Both the position numbers and the translations under genes were made by a program. Below the pieces are notes generated by a model. It did no database searches. It was given only the letters and a program-made list of their open reading frames with translations, and was not told where the DNA came from. 10,981 bases of DNA from Deltaproteobacteria bacterium (GTDB lineage Bacteria > Myxococcota > Myxococcia > Myxococcales > 40CM-4-68-19): NCBI GenBank assembly GCA_005879095.1, contig VBLM01000434.1, forward strand, positions 1 to 10,981. Direction: 5' to 3'. Shown here piece after piece: positions 1-6,794 of this stretch. Position 1 is the first letter of the stretch. The number at the start of each line of letters is the position of its first letter.

Positions 1-705
1 GTCTTCGACGATCACGTCATACCGGTAGCCGGCCCCCAGCTCGCGGTTCAAATGCACCGTGCCGGAGATCAGCACGGTGTCGCCGACAGCGGCAGTGTCC
101 TCGGTGGCGACGGTGAGGTCGGACGTCTCGCCGTTGCCCGTACCGTCGCGAACGTGCAGCCAGTTCTTGCCCATCACGCCGTTGGTGGCCTTCACGACCT
201 TACCGCGGATCGCGATGCGCTTGTTCTGGAGTTGGGCTCGCTCCGCCCACACGTCGGCGATCGTGCGGCCCTGCGATCCCGAGGCCTTGGCGACCTTGAT
301 GGGACCCAGGTCCTTGTTCGCGCTGGCGGGCGCCGGATGGCCGGAAGGCAGTCTCACCGCGGCGGGCTGCGTGGCCGCCTCGCCGTCCAAGGTACCGAAC
401 GCGATCCGCGGCCAGGTCCGGTTGAGGCTGCTGCTCTTGAAATTCTCCATCCATATCGGTCCCACTATCGTCACCTCGGTCCCGACGGCCTGCTTGGTGG
501 CGGGGACCGCCGCCCAGACTTCGTCCCCTTTGGTCTGCAGACGCAGATAGGTGTACTGGGCCGCGTCGATGGTCTCCAGCAGCTTGCCACTCAGGCTGGC
601 TGGTACCCGCGCGGTCGCCTCCTGCGCCCGCGCGGGTATTCGCGCCGCCTTCTTGCACGCGAGCGCAAAAGTGACGGCGAGAATTGCGAAGAGGGCATTG
701 CGCAT
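1..705 (-). CDS. OB-fold lipoprotein (NrfJ-like), 3' end outside window
   Basis: Partial gene of 235 codons, open to the left edge. The start is ATG at 705, with GGAGG at 714-718 and an 8-nt spacer. The N-terminus (MRNALFAILAVTFALAC) is a short hydrophobic signal ending in an approximate lipobox with Cys17, so the protein is probably exported and lipidated. Residues about 39-82 (GKLLETIDAAQYTYLRL, then VWAAVP) resemble the small OB-fold repeats of NrfJ-like proteins found near c-type cytochromes. Residues about 160-235 form a second OB-like segment (GKVVKATNGVMGKNWLHVRDG, then VGDTVLISGTV). Ligand and exact role are unknown; periplasmic redox or metal-related work is a guess from family context. 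It diverges from the cytochrome c gene and has a near-perfect sigma-54 promoter. The coding frame and signal are clear, the function is not. Confidence 0.8.
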   Translation of the reverse strand, partial: MRNALFAILAVTFALACKKAARIPARAQEATARVPASLSGKLLETIDAAQYTYLRLQTKGDEVWAAVPATKQAVGTEVTIVGPIWMENFKSSSLNRTWPRIAFGTLDGEAATQPAAVRLPSGHPAPASANKDLGPIKVAKASGSQGRTIADVWAERAQLQNKRIAIRGKVVKATNGVMGKNWLHVRDGTGNGETSDLTVATEDTAAVGDTVLISGTVHLNRELGAGYRYDVIVED

Positions 706-737
706 GGGAAGGGCCTCCGTGGATGCGGAACTTGAAA

Positions 738-753
738 AGCAGGGGTCGTGCCA
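738..753 (-). promoter_or_regulatory. Sigma-54 (-24/-12) promoter of the lipoprotein gene
   Basis: Read on the minus strand the site is TGGCACGACCCCTGCT. It matches the consensus TGGCACGrNNNTTGCW at 12 of 13 specified positions; only the first T of TTGC differs. The -24 GG is at 752-751 and the -12 GC at 740-739, which predicts transcription from about 727. That leaves a 22-nt leader holding the GGAGG site of the gene starting at 705. The geometry is fully consistent, making this the best such match in the window. It lies inside the 13-nt palindromic stretch GTCGTGCCACGAC (745-757). Confidence 0.7.
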
Positions 754-813
754 CGACGCAGAGCAAGAGCGCGCATCCGAATGAACGCCCACCGCGGCCC
801 TTTCGAGTGTGTC

Positions 814-828
814 GCGCAGAAGCTGCGC
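814..828. promoter_or_regulatory. Inverted repeat GCGCA-N5-TGCGC, candidate activator site
   Basis: A perfect inverted repeat, GCGCAG AAG CTGCGC, lies between the divergent lipoprotein and cytochrome c genes. Its centre (821) is about 94-96 bp upstream of both predicted sigma-54 start points (727 on minus, 917 on plus), a usual enhancer distance for NtrC-type activators. The GCA-N5-TGC core recurs in the other regulatory intergenic regions. Binding by the NtrC-type regulator of this window is inference only. Confidence 0.4.
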
Positions 829-890
829 CAAGCGACCCGATCGCGCCGGCATTGCGCCGCCTTCGCTAGCCCAATCCGCCTCGCGCCATT

Positions 891-906
891 GGGCATGGAA
901 GTTGCG
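891..906 (+). promoter_or_regulatory. Possible sigma-54 promoter of cytochrome c gene
   Basis: GGGCATGGAAGTTGCG has the invariant GG (892-893) and GC (904-905) at the correct 12-bp offset plus TTGC, matching 10 of 13 consensus positions. The predicted start is about 917, giving a 39-nt leader before the ATG at 956. The leader contains the hairpin at 925-942 and GGAGG at 943-947. The match is weaker than the divergent one at 738-753. Confidence 0.4.
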
Positions 907-924
907 GCTCGGGAAGAGAATCGT

Positions 925-942
925 GCGCAGCCACCGCTGCGC
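925..942 (+). promoter_or_regulatory. Leader hairpin abutting the cytochrome c ribosome site
   Basis: GCGCAGC-CACC-GCTGCGC is a perfect 7-bp stem with a 4-nt loop. It ends directly against the GGAGG ribosome-binding site (943-947) of the cytochrome gene at 956. Such a stem could modulate ribosome access or protect the 5' end of the message. The structure is plain in the sequence; a regulatory role is inferred. Confidence 0.4.
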
Positions 943-955
943 GGAGGATGCCCGA

Positions 956-1300
956 ATGAACAGACGCATGTGGATTGCCGCCCTCGCGGCTGCGCTCGTC
1001 CCCCTGGTCGCGCGCGCCGAAGTGGACAAGAAGAGCGAACGGACGTGGAAGGCGAAGTGCGCCTCCTGTCACGGCGTGGACGGCAAGGGGAAGACCGACC
1101 AGGCGCAGAAGATGAAGATCGCCGACTACACCGACGCGGCCTGGCAGAAGGCGCACTCCGATGCCGACATCAAGAAGGCGATCTCCGAGGGCGTGAAGCG
1201 GGAGAAGGATGGCGTCAAGCAGGAGATGGACGCATTCAAGGACTCGCTCAGTGCCGAGCAGATCGATCAGCTCGTCGCCTACATCCGTTCCCTGAAGTAG
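956..1300 (+). CDS. Periplasmic monohaem cytochrome c (class I)
   Basis: 114 aa. The start is chosen at ATG 956 because GGAGG (943-947) lies 8 nt upstream and a signal peptide follows (MNRRMWIAALAAALVPLVARA, cleavage after Ala21). The mature protein is about 93 aa. CASCH at residues 35-39 is the single covalent haem-binding CXXCH motif, and Met91 in MDAFKDSLSAEQ is the likely sixth ligand. The end, EQIDQLVAYIRSLK, is the typical C-terminal helix of small class I cytochromes c. The usual Pro after the ligand Met is Asp here. It should carry electrons in the periplasm; the partner is unknown. It is a single-gene unit, divergent from the lipoprotein and convergent with hemN, with a candidate sigma-54 promoter and a leader hairpin. 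Confidence 0.9.
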   Translation: MNRRMWIAALAAALVPLVARAEVDKKSERTWKAKCASCHGVDGKGKTDQAQKMKIADYTDAAWQKAHSDADIKKAISEGVKREKDGVKQEMDAFKDSLSAEQIDQLVAYIRSLK

Positions 1301-1350
1301 CCCAGGCCGGGACGAGGCGTGAGACCGTCCGCAAGTTCCGTCCGCGGCCG

Positions 1351-1379
1351 TCTCGCGCGGTCGTTCAGACCGCGCGAGA
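1351..1379. terminator. Bidirectional hairpin between cytochrome c and hemN
   Basis: A perfect 12-bp stem (TCTCGCGCGGTC at 1351-1362, GACCGCGCGAGA at 1368-1379) encloses a 5-nt loop. It sits between two convergent genes, 50 nt past the cytochrome stop. It includes the hemN stop codon (1365-1367) and the last hemN codons. No T-run follows on either strand, so efficient intrinsic termination is not certain; in GC-rich genomes such stems often act with Rho or protect 3' ends. Confidence 0.55.
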
Positions 1380-2729
1380 GTAGGGCCGCTCGGCCGCGAG
1401 ATAAGCGTCGAAGATCGAAGCGACGTTGCGGACGAAGATGCGGCCGAGCGGCGTAACGTCCAACTCGGAGCCGCGTAGCTCGACCAGCCCTTGCGCCTGC
1501 AGCTCGCGTAGCCTTTCCAGCTCGCCGGCGAACATCCGCTCCGCGGACTCACCCAGGTCGACGTGGAAGTTGCACATGATCTGGGTGATGATCGCGCGGC
1601 GTCGCACGTCCTCCGCGGAGCAGGCGAAACCGCGTTCGGTCGCGAGCTCTCCCTCGGCGATGGCGTCTTGGTACCGCGCGAGCGAATGCGCGTTCTGCGC
1701 ATAGACCCCTCCGACGTCGCTGATGCCGCTGATCCCGAAAGCGACCACGTCGCTTGCCACCCGCACGGAGTATCCCTGGAAGTTGCGAGTAAGGGCGCGG
1801 CGCGCCTGCGCTTCCGCCAACTCGTCGTCGGGACGGGCGAAATGGTCCATGCCGATCGGCCTGTAGCCGCGGCCGGTGAACGCGTCCCAGGCCAGGCGGA
1901 ACAACTCGAGCTTCGCGAGCCCGCGAGGCAGATCGGCGACCGGCAAACGCTTCTGGTTCGGCCGCACCTGGGGCACGTGCGCGAAAGCGTAGACGGCCAC
2001 GCGGTCGGGCGACATCGCCAGTACCTGATCGAGGGTGCGGGTCCAGCTCTGCGGAGTTTGCCGGGGCAGTCCGTAGATCAGGTCGAAATTGATGCCTCGG
2101 AAACCGAGCTCGCGTGCAGTCTCGAGCATGTCACGCGTCTCCTCCACAGTCTGGATGCGCGAGACGGCCTCCTGCACTTCGGGGTCGAGGTCCTGGACGC
2201 CCATCGACATGCGGTTGAACCCGAGCTTGCGCAGCAGCGCGAGCTGGGAGCGCGTCGTCACCTTTGGGTCGATCTCGACGGCGACCTCGGCGTCGGGAAG
2301 CACCCTGAAACGGCGTTCGATTGCGGTCCAGAGTCCCTCGATCTGCCGCTCGTTCAGGAACGTCGGCGTCCCGCCACCCCAGTGGACCTGCGATACGGCG
2401 CGGCGCTCTTCCAGGAGTCCCGCCACGATGTCCATCTCGCGGACCAGCGCACCGACGTAGGCATCGGCTTTCGCGGAGCTTCGCGCGATGACTACGTTGC
2501 ATCCACAGAACGAGCAGCGCTCCCGGCAGAACGGGATGTGCACGTAGACGGAGAGCGGCGCGTCCGGCCGCTCGCGTCCCGCGCGGGACAGCGCGGCCAC
2601 GTAACCCTGGCGGCCAACGCTCTCTGTCCAGACTGGCGCGGTGGGATAACTGGTGTAGCGCGGAATGGGAACGTCGAGCCGCCGCAGAAGCGCATCGCTC
2701 ACCCGGGGAAAATCGGACAGAGTGGACAT
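1365..2729 (-). CDS. hemN: Oxygen-independent coproporphyrinogen III dehydrogenase
   Basis: 454 aa, close to E. coli HemN (457 aa). It is a cytoplasmic radical SAM enzyme that converts coproporphyrinogen III to protoporphyrinogen IX without O2, by decarboxylating two propionates in haem synthesis. Visible features are RYTSYPTAPVW at residues 24-34; the HemN-type cluster motif PFCRERCSFCGC with Cys68, Cys72 and Cys75 for the 4Fe-4S cluster plus the conserved Cys77; GGGTPTF for SAM binding; INFDLIYGLPRQTP; and the C-terminal HemN domain (RRAIITQIMCN, TPLGRIFVRNVA). ATG at 2729 is preferred, preceded by GGAAAGGA (close, 3-nt spacer). A GTG at 2747 in the same frame would add 6 residues but has no visible ribosome site. 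It diverges from the hydrolase-like gene and is the second haem gene in the window besides hemA. Confidence 0.96.
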   Translation of the reverse strand: MSTLSDFPRVSDALLRRLDVPIPRYTSYPTAPVWTESVGRQGYVAALSRAGRERPDAPLSVYVHIPFCRERCSFCGCNVVIARSSAKADAYVGALVREMDIVAGLLEERRAVSQVHWGGGTPTFLNERQIEGLWTAIERRFRVLPDAEVAVEIDPKVTTRSQLALLRKLGFNRMSMGVQDLDPEVQEAVSRIQTVEETRDMLETARELGFRGINFDLIYGLPRQTPQSWTRTLDQVLAMSPDRVAVYAFAHVPQVRPNQKRLPVADLPRGLAKLELFRLAWDAFTGRGYRPIGMDHFARPDDELAEAQARRALTRNFQGYSVRVASDVVAFGISGISDVGGVYAQNAHSLARYQDAIAEGELATERGFACSAEDVRRRAIITQIMCNFHVDLGESAERMFAGELERLRELQAQGLVELRGSELDVTPLGRIFVRNVASIFDAYLAAERPYSRAV

Positions 2730-2813
2730 GCGTCCTTTCCGCTTCACGAACCATGCCGGTTACTCGTCAGGTCCGCAGTCGGCTCGCAGATCTTTCATCG
2801 TCGCGGCCGGGGA

Positions 2814-2826
2814 CGCAGCGTTTGCG
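2814..2826. promoter_or_regulatory. Inverted repeat CGCA-N5-TGCG, candidate activator site
   Basis: CGCA GCGTT TGCG is a 4-bp-arm inverted repeat in the hemN/hydrolase-like intergenic region. Its centre lies about 63 bp upstream of the predicted hydrolase transcription start (2883). It shares the GCA-N5-TGC core with sites at 814-828, 3637-3649, 7962-7973 and 10653-10667. The arms are short, so this copy alone could be chance. Confidence 0.3.
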
Positions 2827-2856
2827 CCTACGGCCTTGCCGCTCGAAGGAGTCGCG

Positions 2857-2872
2857 CGGCACGCGAGGTGCA
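2857..2872 (+). promoter_or_regulatory. Sigma-54 promoter of the hydrolase-like gene
   Basis: CGGCACGCGAGGTGCA matches the consensus TGGCACGrNNNTTGCW at 10 of 13 specified positions, including GGCACG and TGCA. The invariant GG is at 2858-2859 and GC at 2870-2871. The predicted start is near 2883, leaving a 16-nt leader that contains the ribosome site AGGAGGA (2886-2892) of the gene at 2899. Confidence 0.5.
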
Positions 2873-2898
2873 ACGGCGTTCAGCGAGGAGGATCGGGC

Positions 2899-3579
2899 AT
2901 GTCCACAACCGCAGCGCGCACTGTTTCATCTCGTCTTACGGCATCTCACGGCGAAGAACGACCTGTCGGAATTCCCCACGGCAGCGAGTTCCTCACCGGT
3001 TCGCTGGCCAGCGTGCCGGCGCCCCGAGCCGTGGTCCTCATCGCCAACGACCGCGGGTACGGCCGGCATGTCCCCGCGTTGCGCGCGCTGGCCGACGAGC
3101 TGCGAATCGCCGGCTTCGCGACCCTGATCGCGGACGTTGTTCCTGCCGGCGAGAACTGCAGGGGGCGCGAGCTGGACGCTGCCGCTGCGCGACTAGCATC
3201 CGCACGTGCCTGGCTCGCGAGCTCGAAACACGCGACGCTGCCCGTCGTGCTCTTCGGGATGGGAGCAGCGGCTCCGGCCGCCCTGCTGTCCGCCGCGGCC
3301 CGACCTGGGGACGTAGCAGCGGTCGTGGCGTGCGGTCCGAACCCGGATGCTCCAGGCATCGCGCTAGGGATGGTCTCTTGCCCGGCGCTACTAATTGCCC
3401 ACACCGGCCAGTTCGGGGATGTCGCATCCCACATCCGCGCTCTGGGGCGTCTTGGCGGCAGGCACGATCTGGCCGTGCTCAGCGAGGTCCAAGACACTGC
3501 CAGGTCCGCCCTCGATATCGCCCGGGCCACGGTGCCCTTCCTTTCCTTCGTCCGCAAAGAGGACCGCAGGGCTGCCTGA
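2899..3579 (+). CDS. Alpha/beta-hydrolase (DLH-like) protein lacking the catalytic triad
   Basis: 226 aa, started at ATG 2899 behind AGGAGGA (2886-2892, 6-nt spacer). The frame is open further upstream, but no better start is seen. The fold pattern is that of small dienelactone-hydrolase-like proteins: a VGIPHGSEFLTGSL beta hairpin, the RAVVLIANDRGYGRHVPALRALADEL strand-turn-helix at residues 43-68, FATLIADVVPAGE, the nucleophile-elbow strand LPVVLFGMGAAAPAALL (114-130), and CPALLIAHTG (161-170). In active relatives these positions hold G-x-S-x-G, an Asp after the later strand, and a His near the C-terminus. Here they appear to be Gly122, about Gln171 and about Gln198. It is therefore probably a non-enzymatic relative with a binding or regulatory role, or a diverging gene with an intact frame. 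It has its own sigma-54-like promoter and sits just before the NtrC-family gene. Confidence 0.8.
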   Translation: MSTTAARTVSSRLTASHGEERPVGIPHGSEFLTGSLASVPAPRAVVLIANDRGYGRHVPALRALADELRIAGFATLIADVVPAGENCRGRELDAAAARLASARAWLASSKHATLPVVLFGMGAAAPAALLSAAARPGDVAAVVACGPNPDAPGIALGMVSCPALLIAHTGQFGDVASHIRALGRLGGRHDLAVLSEVQDTARSALDIARATVPFLSFVRKEDRRAA

Positions 3580-3632
3580 CGGGTTGTCCTCGCAGCTTCT
3601 GCGCAGCTTCTCCTCCGATGTGCAAAACTTGC

Positions 3633-3653
3633 GCGCCGCAAGTCCTGCGGCGC
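3633..3653 (+). terminator. Hairpin after the hydrolase-like gene (or operator for the next gene)
   Basis: GCGCCGCA-AGTCC-TGCGGCGC forms a perfect 8-bp stem with a 5-nt loop, extendable past a 2-nt bulge by TTGC/GCAA (3629-3632 and 3656-3659). It lies 53 nt after the hydrolase-like stop and 40 nt before the NtrC-family start. It has no T-run. Its middle, CGCAAGTCCTGC (3637-3648), is repeated exactly at 7962-7973 in front of the other signalling operon, so a protein-binding role is as plausible as termination. Confidence 0.4.
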
Positions 3654-3665
3654 CCGCAACGGATG

Positions 3666-3681
3666 CGGCACCTGGCTTGCT
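3666..3681 (+). promoter_or_regulatory. Sigma-54-like element upstream of the NtrC-family gene
   Basis: CGGCACCTGGCTTGCT contains GGCAC, five bases, then TTGCT, matching 10 of 13 consensus positions with exact GG/GC spacing. The difficulty is geometry. The predicted start would be near 3692, only 2 nt before ATG 3694 and after the ribosome site GGAG (3685-3688). Use of this promoter would give an essentially leaderless message. It may instead be a binding site or chance. Confidence 0.3.
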
Positions 3682-3693
3682 ACAGGAGAGCTC

Positions 3694-5056
3694 ATGCCCA
3701 AAGCCCGCATCCTGGTCGTCGATGACGAGGCGAACGCTCGTGCGGCGCTGCGGACCATCCTCTCGGAGGAAGGCTACGAGATTTCCGAAGCGGCGGACGG
3801 GGAGACGGGCCTGGCGAGCGTCGTCGAGCTCTCGCCGGACGTGGTGCTCGCCGACGTGCGCATGCCGAAGATGGACGGCCTCGCCCTGCTGCGCCAGGCG
3901 AAGGAGCAAGGAAGCGACGCCAGCTTCGTGATGATGACCGCGTTCGCTAGCGTGGAAGCGGCGGTCGAAGCGATGCGGCTCGGCGCCGAGAGCTACATGG
4001 TCAAGCCGCTCAACGTGAAAGCGGTCCTCGTCTTCCTGGAGAAGGCGCTGGAAAAGCGGCGGCTGGTCCGCGAGGCCGCAGGGCTTCGCGAGCGGGTCCG
4101 GGAGCGCTATCGCCTGGAGGGGATCGTCGGAGAGGCCCCGGAGCTGCAGGCCGTCTACGAAGTCGTGAAGCAGGCGGCACCGACCAAGGCCACGGTGCTG
4201 GTGCTGGGGGAGTCGGGGACTGGCAAGGAACTCATTGCGCAAGCCCTGCACGAGCTGTCGCCTCGCAAGGACAAACCCTTCGTGAAGGTAGCCTGCGCCG
4301 CGCTTTCTGAGACGCTCCTCGAGTCCGAGCTGTTCGGCCACGAGCGAGGCTCGTTCACCGGCGCGGTGGGCCGCAAGGAAGGCCGGTTCGAGCTCGCCGA
4401 CAGCGGGACGCTCTTCCTCGACGAGATCGGCGAGATCTCGCCCACGGTGCAAGTCAAGCTGCTCCGCGCCTTGCAGACCCGCGAGTTCGAGCGCGTGGGA
4501 GGGACCCAGTCCCTCAAGGTCGACGTCCGCGTGGTGGCCGCGACGAATCGGGACCTCGCGGCGGAAACCAAGGCAGGCCGCTTTCGAGAGGACCTCTACT
4601 ACCGCCTGAACGTCGTGGCGGTAACGCTCCCGCCGCTGCGCAGGCGCAGGGGCGACATCCCGGCGCTGGCCGCGCACTTCATCGAGAAGTATGCCGGGGC
4701 CTACGGCAAGAAGATCAACGGGCTCACTCCAGGCGCCTTGAACGCCCTGCTCGCGCATGACTGGCCGGGCAACGTCCGCGAGCTGGAGAACGCGATCGAG
4801 CGCGCTGTGGTCTTGTGCAAGGGTTCCGAGCTGACTGCTGACGATCTTCCATCCACGCTGCGTGGCCCGCGGCCAGCACAGCGAGATGCGGCAGGGCTGA
4901 TTCCAGGCGCGACCTTGGCCGAGATCGAGCGCGAGGCCATCCTGCGCACGCTCGAGCTGCTGGGCGGCTCGACCTCTCAGCGTGCGCAAGATCCAGTATC
5001 GCCTGAAAGAGTACGCGGGCGAAAAGACCGACGGCGAGGTCGAGCCGGCGGGCTGA
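3694..5056 (+). CDS. NtrC-family sigma-54 response regulator, frameshifted near C-terminus
   Basis: Start ATG 3694 with GGAG at 3685-3688. Receiver domain at residues 4-120 (Asp10/Asp11, phospho-acceptor Asp54, Thr82, Lys104). AAA+ sigma-54 activator domain at about 143-390: Walker A GESGTGKE (172-179), GSFTGA (219-224) that contacts sigma-54, Walker B GTLFLDEIGE (238-247), then the NREL region WPGNVRELENAIERAV. The C-terminal Fis-type helix-turn-helix is broken. After GGSTS (Ser428, nt 4975-4977) the expected alanine-rich helix of about 7 codons is missing. The family ending SVRKIQYRLKEYAGEK resumes one frame over at 4979 and stops at TGA 5054-5056, 1 nt from the convergent kinase. This fits a deletion near 23 nt. 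The unshifted frame instead runs to 5607 as nonsense antisense to that kinase. Receiver and ATPase parts look intact; sequence-specific DNA binding should be lost if the lesion is real. Confidence 0.85.
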
Positions 5057-5057
5057 G

Positions 5058-6794
5058 TCAGACCGCGCGCTGCAGCGTGAACCAGAAGCGAGCCCCGCCG
5101 AGGGGCGACTCATCGACGCCGACCGCACCGCCATGTTGCGTCACGATCGCGTGCACAATGGGCAGCCCGAGCCCCGAGCCGCTCGCCTTGGTGGAGAAGA
5201 AAGGCTCGAAGATGCGCTGGCCGATCTGCGGATCGATTCCCGTTCCGCTGTCTTCGATGGCGATCCACACCTCTTCCGGGCGCGTCCGCGCGGTGATGCG
5301 CACGCGCCCGCCCGTCGGCGTGGCCTCGAGCGCATTGAGGGTGAGGTTCATCAGCACTTGCCGGAGCTTTTCGTCTTCTCCCAGGACCCGCGGCAAGTCC
5401 GAAGCAAGCTCGCGCTCCAAGCGCACTCCCCGCCGCTCCGCCTCGCCGGCGAGCAGGTCCGTCACCGCCGCGATCACGGGCTCGAGAGCGAGAGGCTGCG
5501 CGTCGAGCTCGCGCGGCCTGGCGAACTGCAGGAAGTCCTGCAGCAGGTGCTCGAGGCGGGCGATCTCGTCGCGCACCAGCTCGAGCGGCTCGATGAGCGC
5601 GGCCTGATCGCCCGGGCCGAGCTTGCGCACGCGGCGCTCGAGCACCGCCAGTTGGAGTGACGCAGCGTTGAGGGGATTGCGGATCTCATGGGAAAGCCCC
5701 GCCGTCATGGTGCCTACAGCTGCGAGCTTCTCCGCGACGTTGGCGCGCCGCGCCAGCTCGCGCTTCTCGGCTTGCAGACGCACCTGGCGCAGCGCCTGCT
5801 CCAGCGTCAGGAGCAGGTCGGGAGTGCTACAGGGCTTGACGAGATAGGCGAAGGCGCCGGAGCGCACCGCCGCGGCCGCCGTTTCCACTGTCGCATTTCC
5901 GGTGAGCATGACGATGGCCGCGTCGGGATGCTCACGCCGTAGCTGTTCCGTCAACGCGGCCCCGTCGCCGTCGGGAAGCTTCAGATCGACCAGCGCGACG
6001 TCGAAGCCGGGGGCAGCCGCCTTCAGCGCCTGGGCAACCGCGCCGGCGGTCGCCACGCTGTAACCCTCGTCCTCCAGCGTTTCGCGCAGGTTGTCGACCA
6101 GCACCGCGTTGTCGTCGACGAGCAGAACGCGCGGCGTCACCGCCACAGTTGCTCCACTACTTTCAGCATTTCGCCTGTATCCACCGAGCGCGTCCGGATG
6201 GGCGCTCATTACCAGGACCGGAAGTTTCGGGAACTTGTCGAGGAGGCGGCCCAAGGCGGCACCGTCTGGACCGCCGGCCATCCGCAGGTCCACGAGGGCC
6301 GCGAACGGGCGAACTCCGCCCAAGCGATCGGTCTCGCTCACGGATCTGGCGGTGACCGCGGAGAAGCCCCGGTCTCGTAGCGCCTCGGCGAGATTGTCGG
6401 CCAACGCGGAATCATCCTCTATCACCGCGACGAGGCCGTCGCGCCGGGCCGCGCGGAGCAGCTCGACCAGCCTATCGAGCGGTGCGGGTTTCGGCAAAAC
6501 GGCGAGCAGCCCTTCTTCCCTCGCGGCCAGGAGATCATTTTCTCCCGTGTACGCGGTGATCACGATCGCCGGCAGCCCCGGGTCCACCCTCCGGATCTCG
6601 TGCACCAGGCGCGCGCCGCTCATTACAGGCATGCGCATGTCGGTGACGAGCGCATCGAAGCGGGAGCGGCGCGCGAGCTGGAGCGCCTGCGGGCCCCCAT
6701 CGGCGATGGTGACGTCCGCCCCATGATCCCGCAGGATCTCCGCCACGTTCTCGGCGAAGGCGCGGTTGTCGTCGACGACCAGGTACTTCTTCAT
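5058..6794 (-). CDS. REC-REC-REC-HisKA-HATPase: double-receiver regulator fused to hybrid kinase
   Basis: 578 aa in one frame. Its ATG (6794-6792) overlaps the stop of the globin kinase (ATGA), so the two are translationally coupled. REC1 covers 1-115 (Asp8/9, Asp52, Thr80, Lys102). REC2 covers 122-203 (Asp127/128, Asp169, Ser197) and is cut short. REC3 covers 222-340 (Asp227/228, Asp270, Lys320). HisKA has His369 in [11 protein letters not shown], and HATPase has N box MNLTLNALE (482-490), DSGTG (515-519) and GSGLGL. Residues 1-203 look like the double-receiver partner of AfGcHK, whose phosphorylated residues I recall as Asp52 and Asp169. Residues 219-578 look like a separate gene beginning at GTG 6140. 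The junction (204-218) reads as frameshifted sequence, so the fusion appears secondary. The kinase module has all catalytic motifs and no membrane segments, so it is cytoplasmic. Confidence 0.85.
   Translation of the reverse strand: MKKYLVVDDNRAFAENVAEILRDHGADVTIADGGPQALQLARRSRFDALVTDMRMPVMSGARLVHEIRRVDPGLPAIVITAYTGENDLLAAREEGLLAVLPKPAPLDRLVELLRAARRDGLVAVIEDDSALADNLAEALRDRGFSAVTARSVSETDRLGGVRPFAALVDLRMAGGPDGAALGRLLDKFPKLPVLVMSAHPDALGGYRRNAESSGATVAVTPRVLLVDDNAVLVDNLRETLEDEGYSVATAGAVAQALKAAAPGFDVALVDLKLPDGDGAALTEQLRREHPDAAIVMLTGNATVETAAAAVRSGAFAYLVKPCSTPDLLLTLEQALRQVRLQAEKRELARRANVAEKLAAVGTMTAGLSHEIRNPLNAASLQLAVLERRVRKLGPGDQAALIEPLELVRDEIARLEHLLQDFLQFARPRELDAQPLALEPVIAAVTDLLAGEAERRGVRLERELASDLPRVLGEDEKLRQVLMNLTLNALEATPTGGRVRITARTRPEEVWIAIEDSGTGIDPQIGQRIFEPFFSTKASGSGLGLPIVHAIVTQHGGAVGVDESPLGGARFWFTLQRAV
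6137..6794 (-). pseudogene. Frameshifted double-receiver response regulator (GcRR-like)
   Basis: This is the ancestral reading of the first part of the fused frame. After SAHPDAL (residue 203) the alternative frame reads [15 protein letters not shown] and stops at TGA 6139-6137, which overlaps a GTG start (6140-6138) for the hybrid kinase. That peptide is exactly the last helix expected of a receiver domain. Compared with REC1 about 15-17 codons are missing between Ser197 and it, including the conserved Lys-Pro. A deletion that also shifted frame explains both the truncated REC2 and the unusual fusion. Confidence 0.6.

Noticed and set aside
1301..1350. Coding or RNA content between cytochrome c and the hairpin
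   Set aside because: Short GC-rich spacer, no frame or structure seen apart from the hairpin that follows.
2814..2829. Minus-strand GG-N10-GC pair as hemN promoter
   Set aside because: Matches only about 8 of 13 positions, no better than chance in GC-rich DNA. The hemN promoter was not identified.
1563..3725. Very long plus-strand open frame across hemN and the hydrolase-like gene
   Set aside because: It is antisense to the clearly recognisable hemN and out of frame with the hydrolase-like gene; its protein has no recognisable domain. Long shadow frames are usual at this GC content.
3391..4989. 532-codon minus-strand open frame opposite the NtrC-type gene
   Set aside because: It is antisense to a gene with intact receiver and AAA+ motifs, with no recognisable domain or good ribosome site.
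5057..5607. C-terminal extension of the NtrC-type frame
   Set aside because: It results from the frameshift; its sequence is low-complexity antisense of the kinase catalytic domain.
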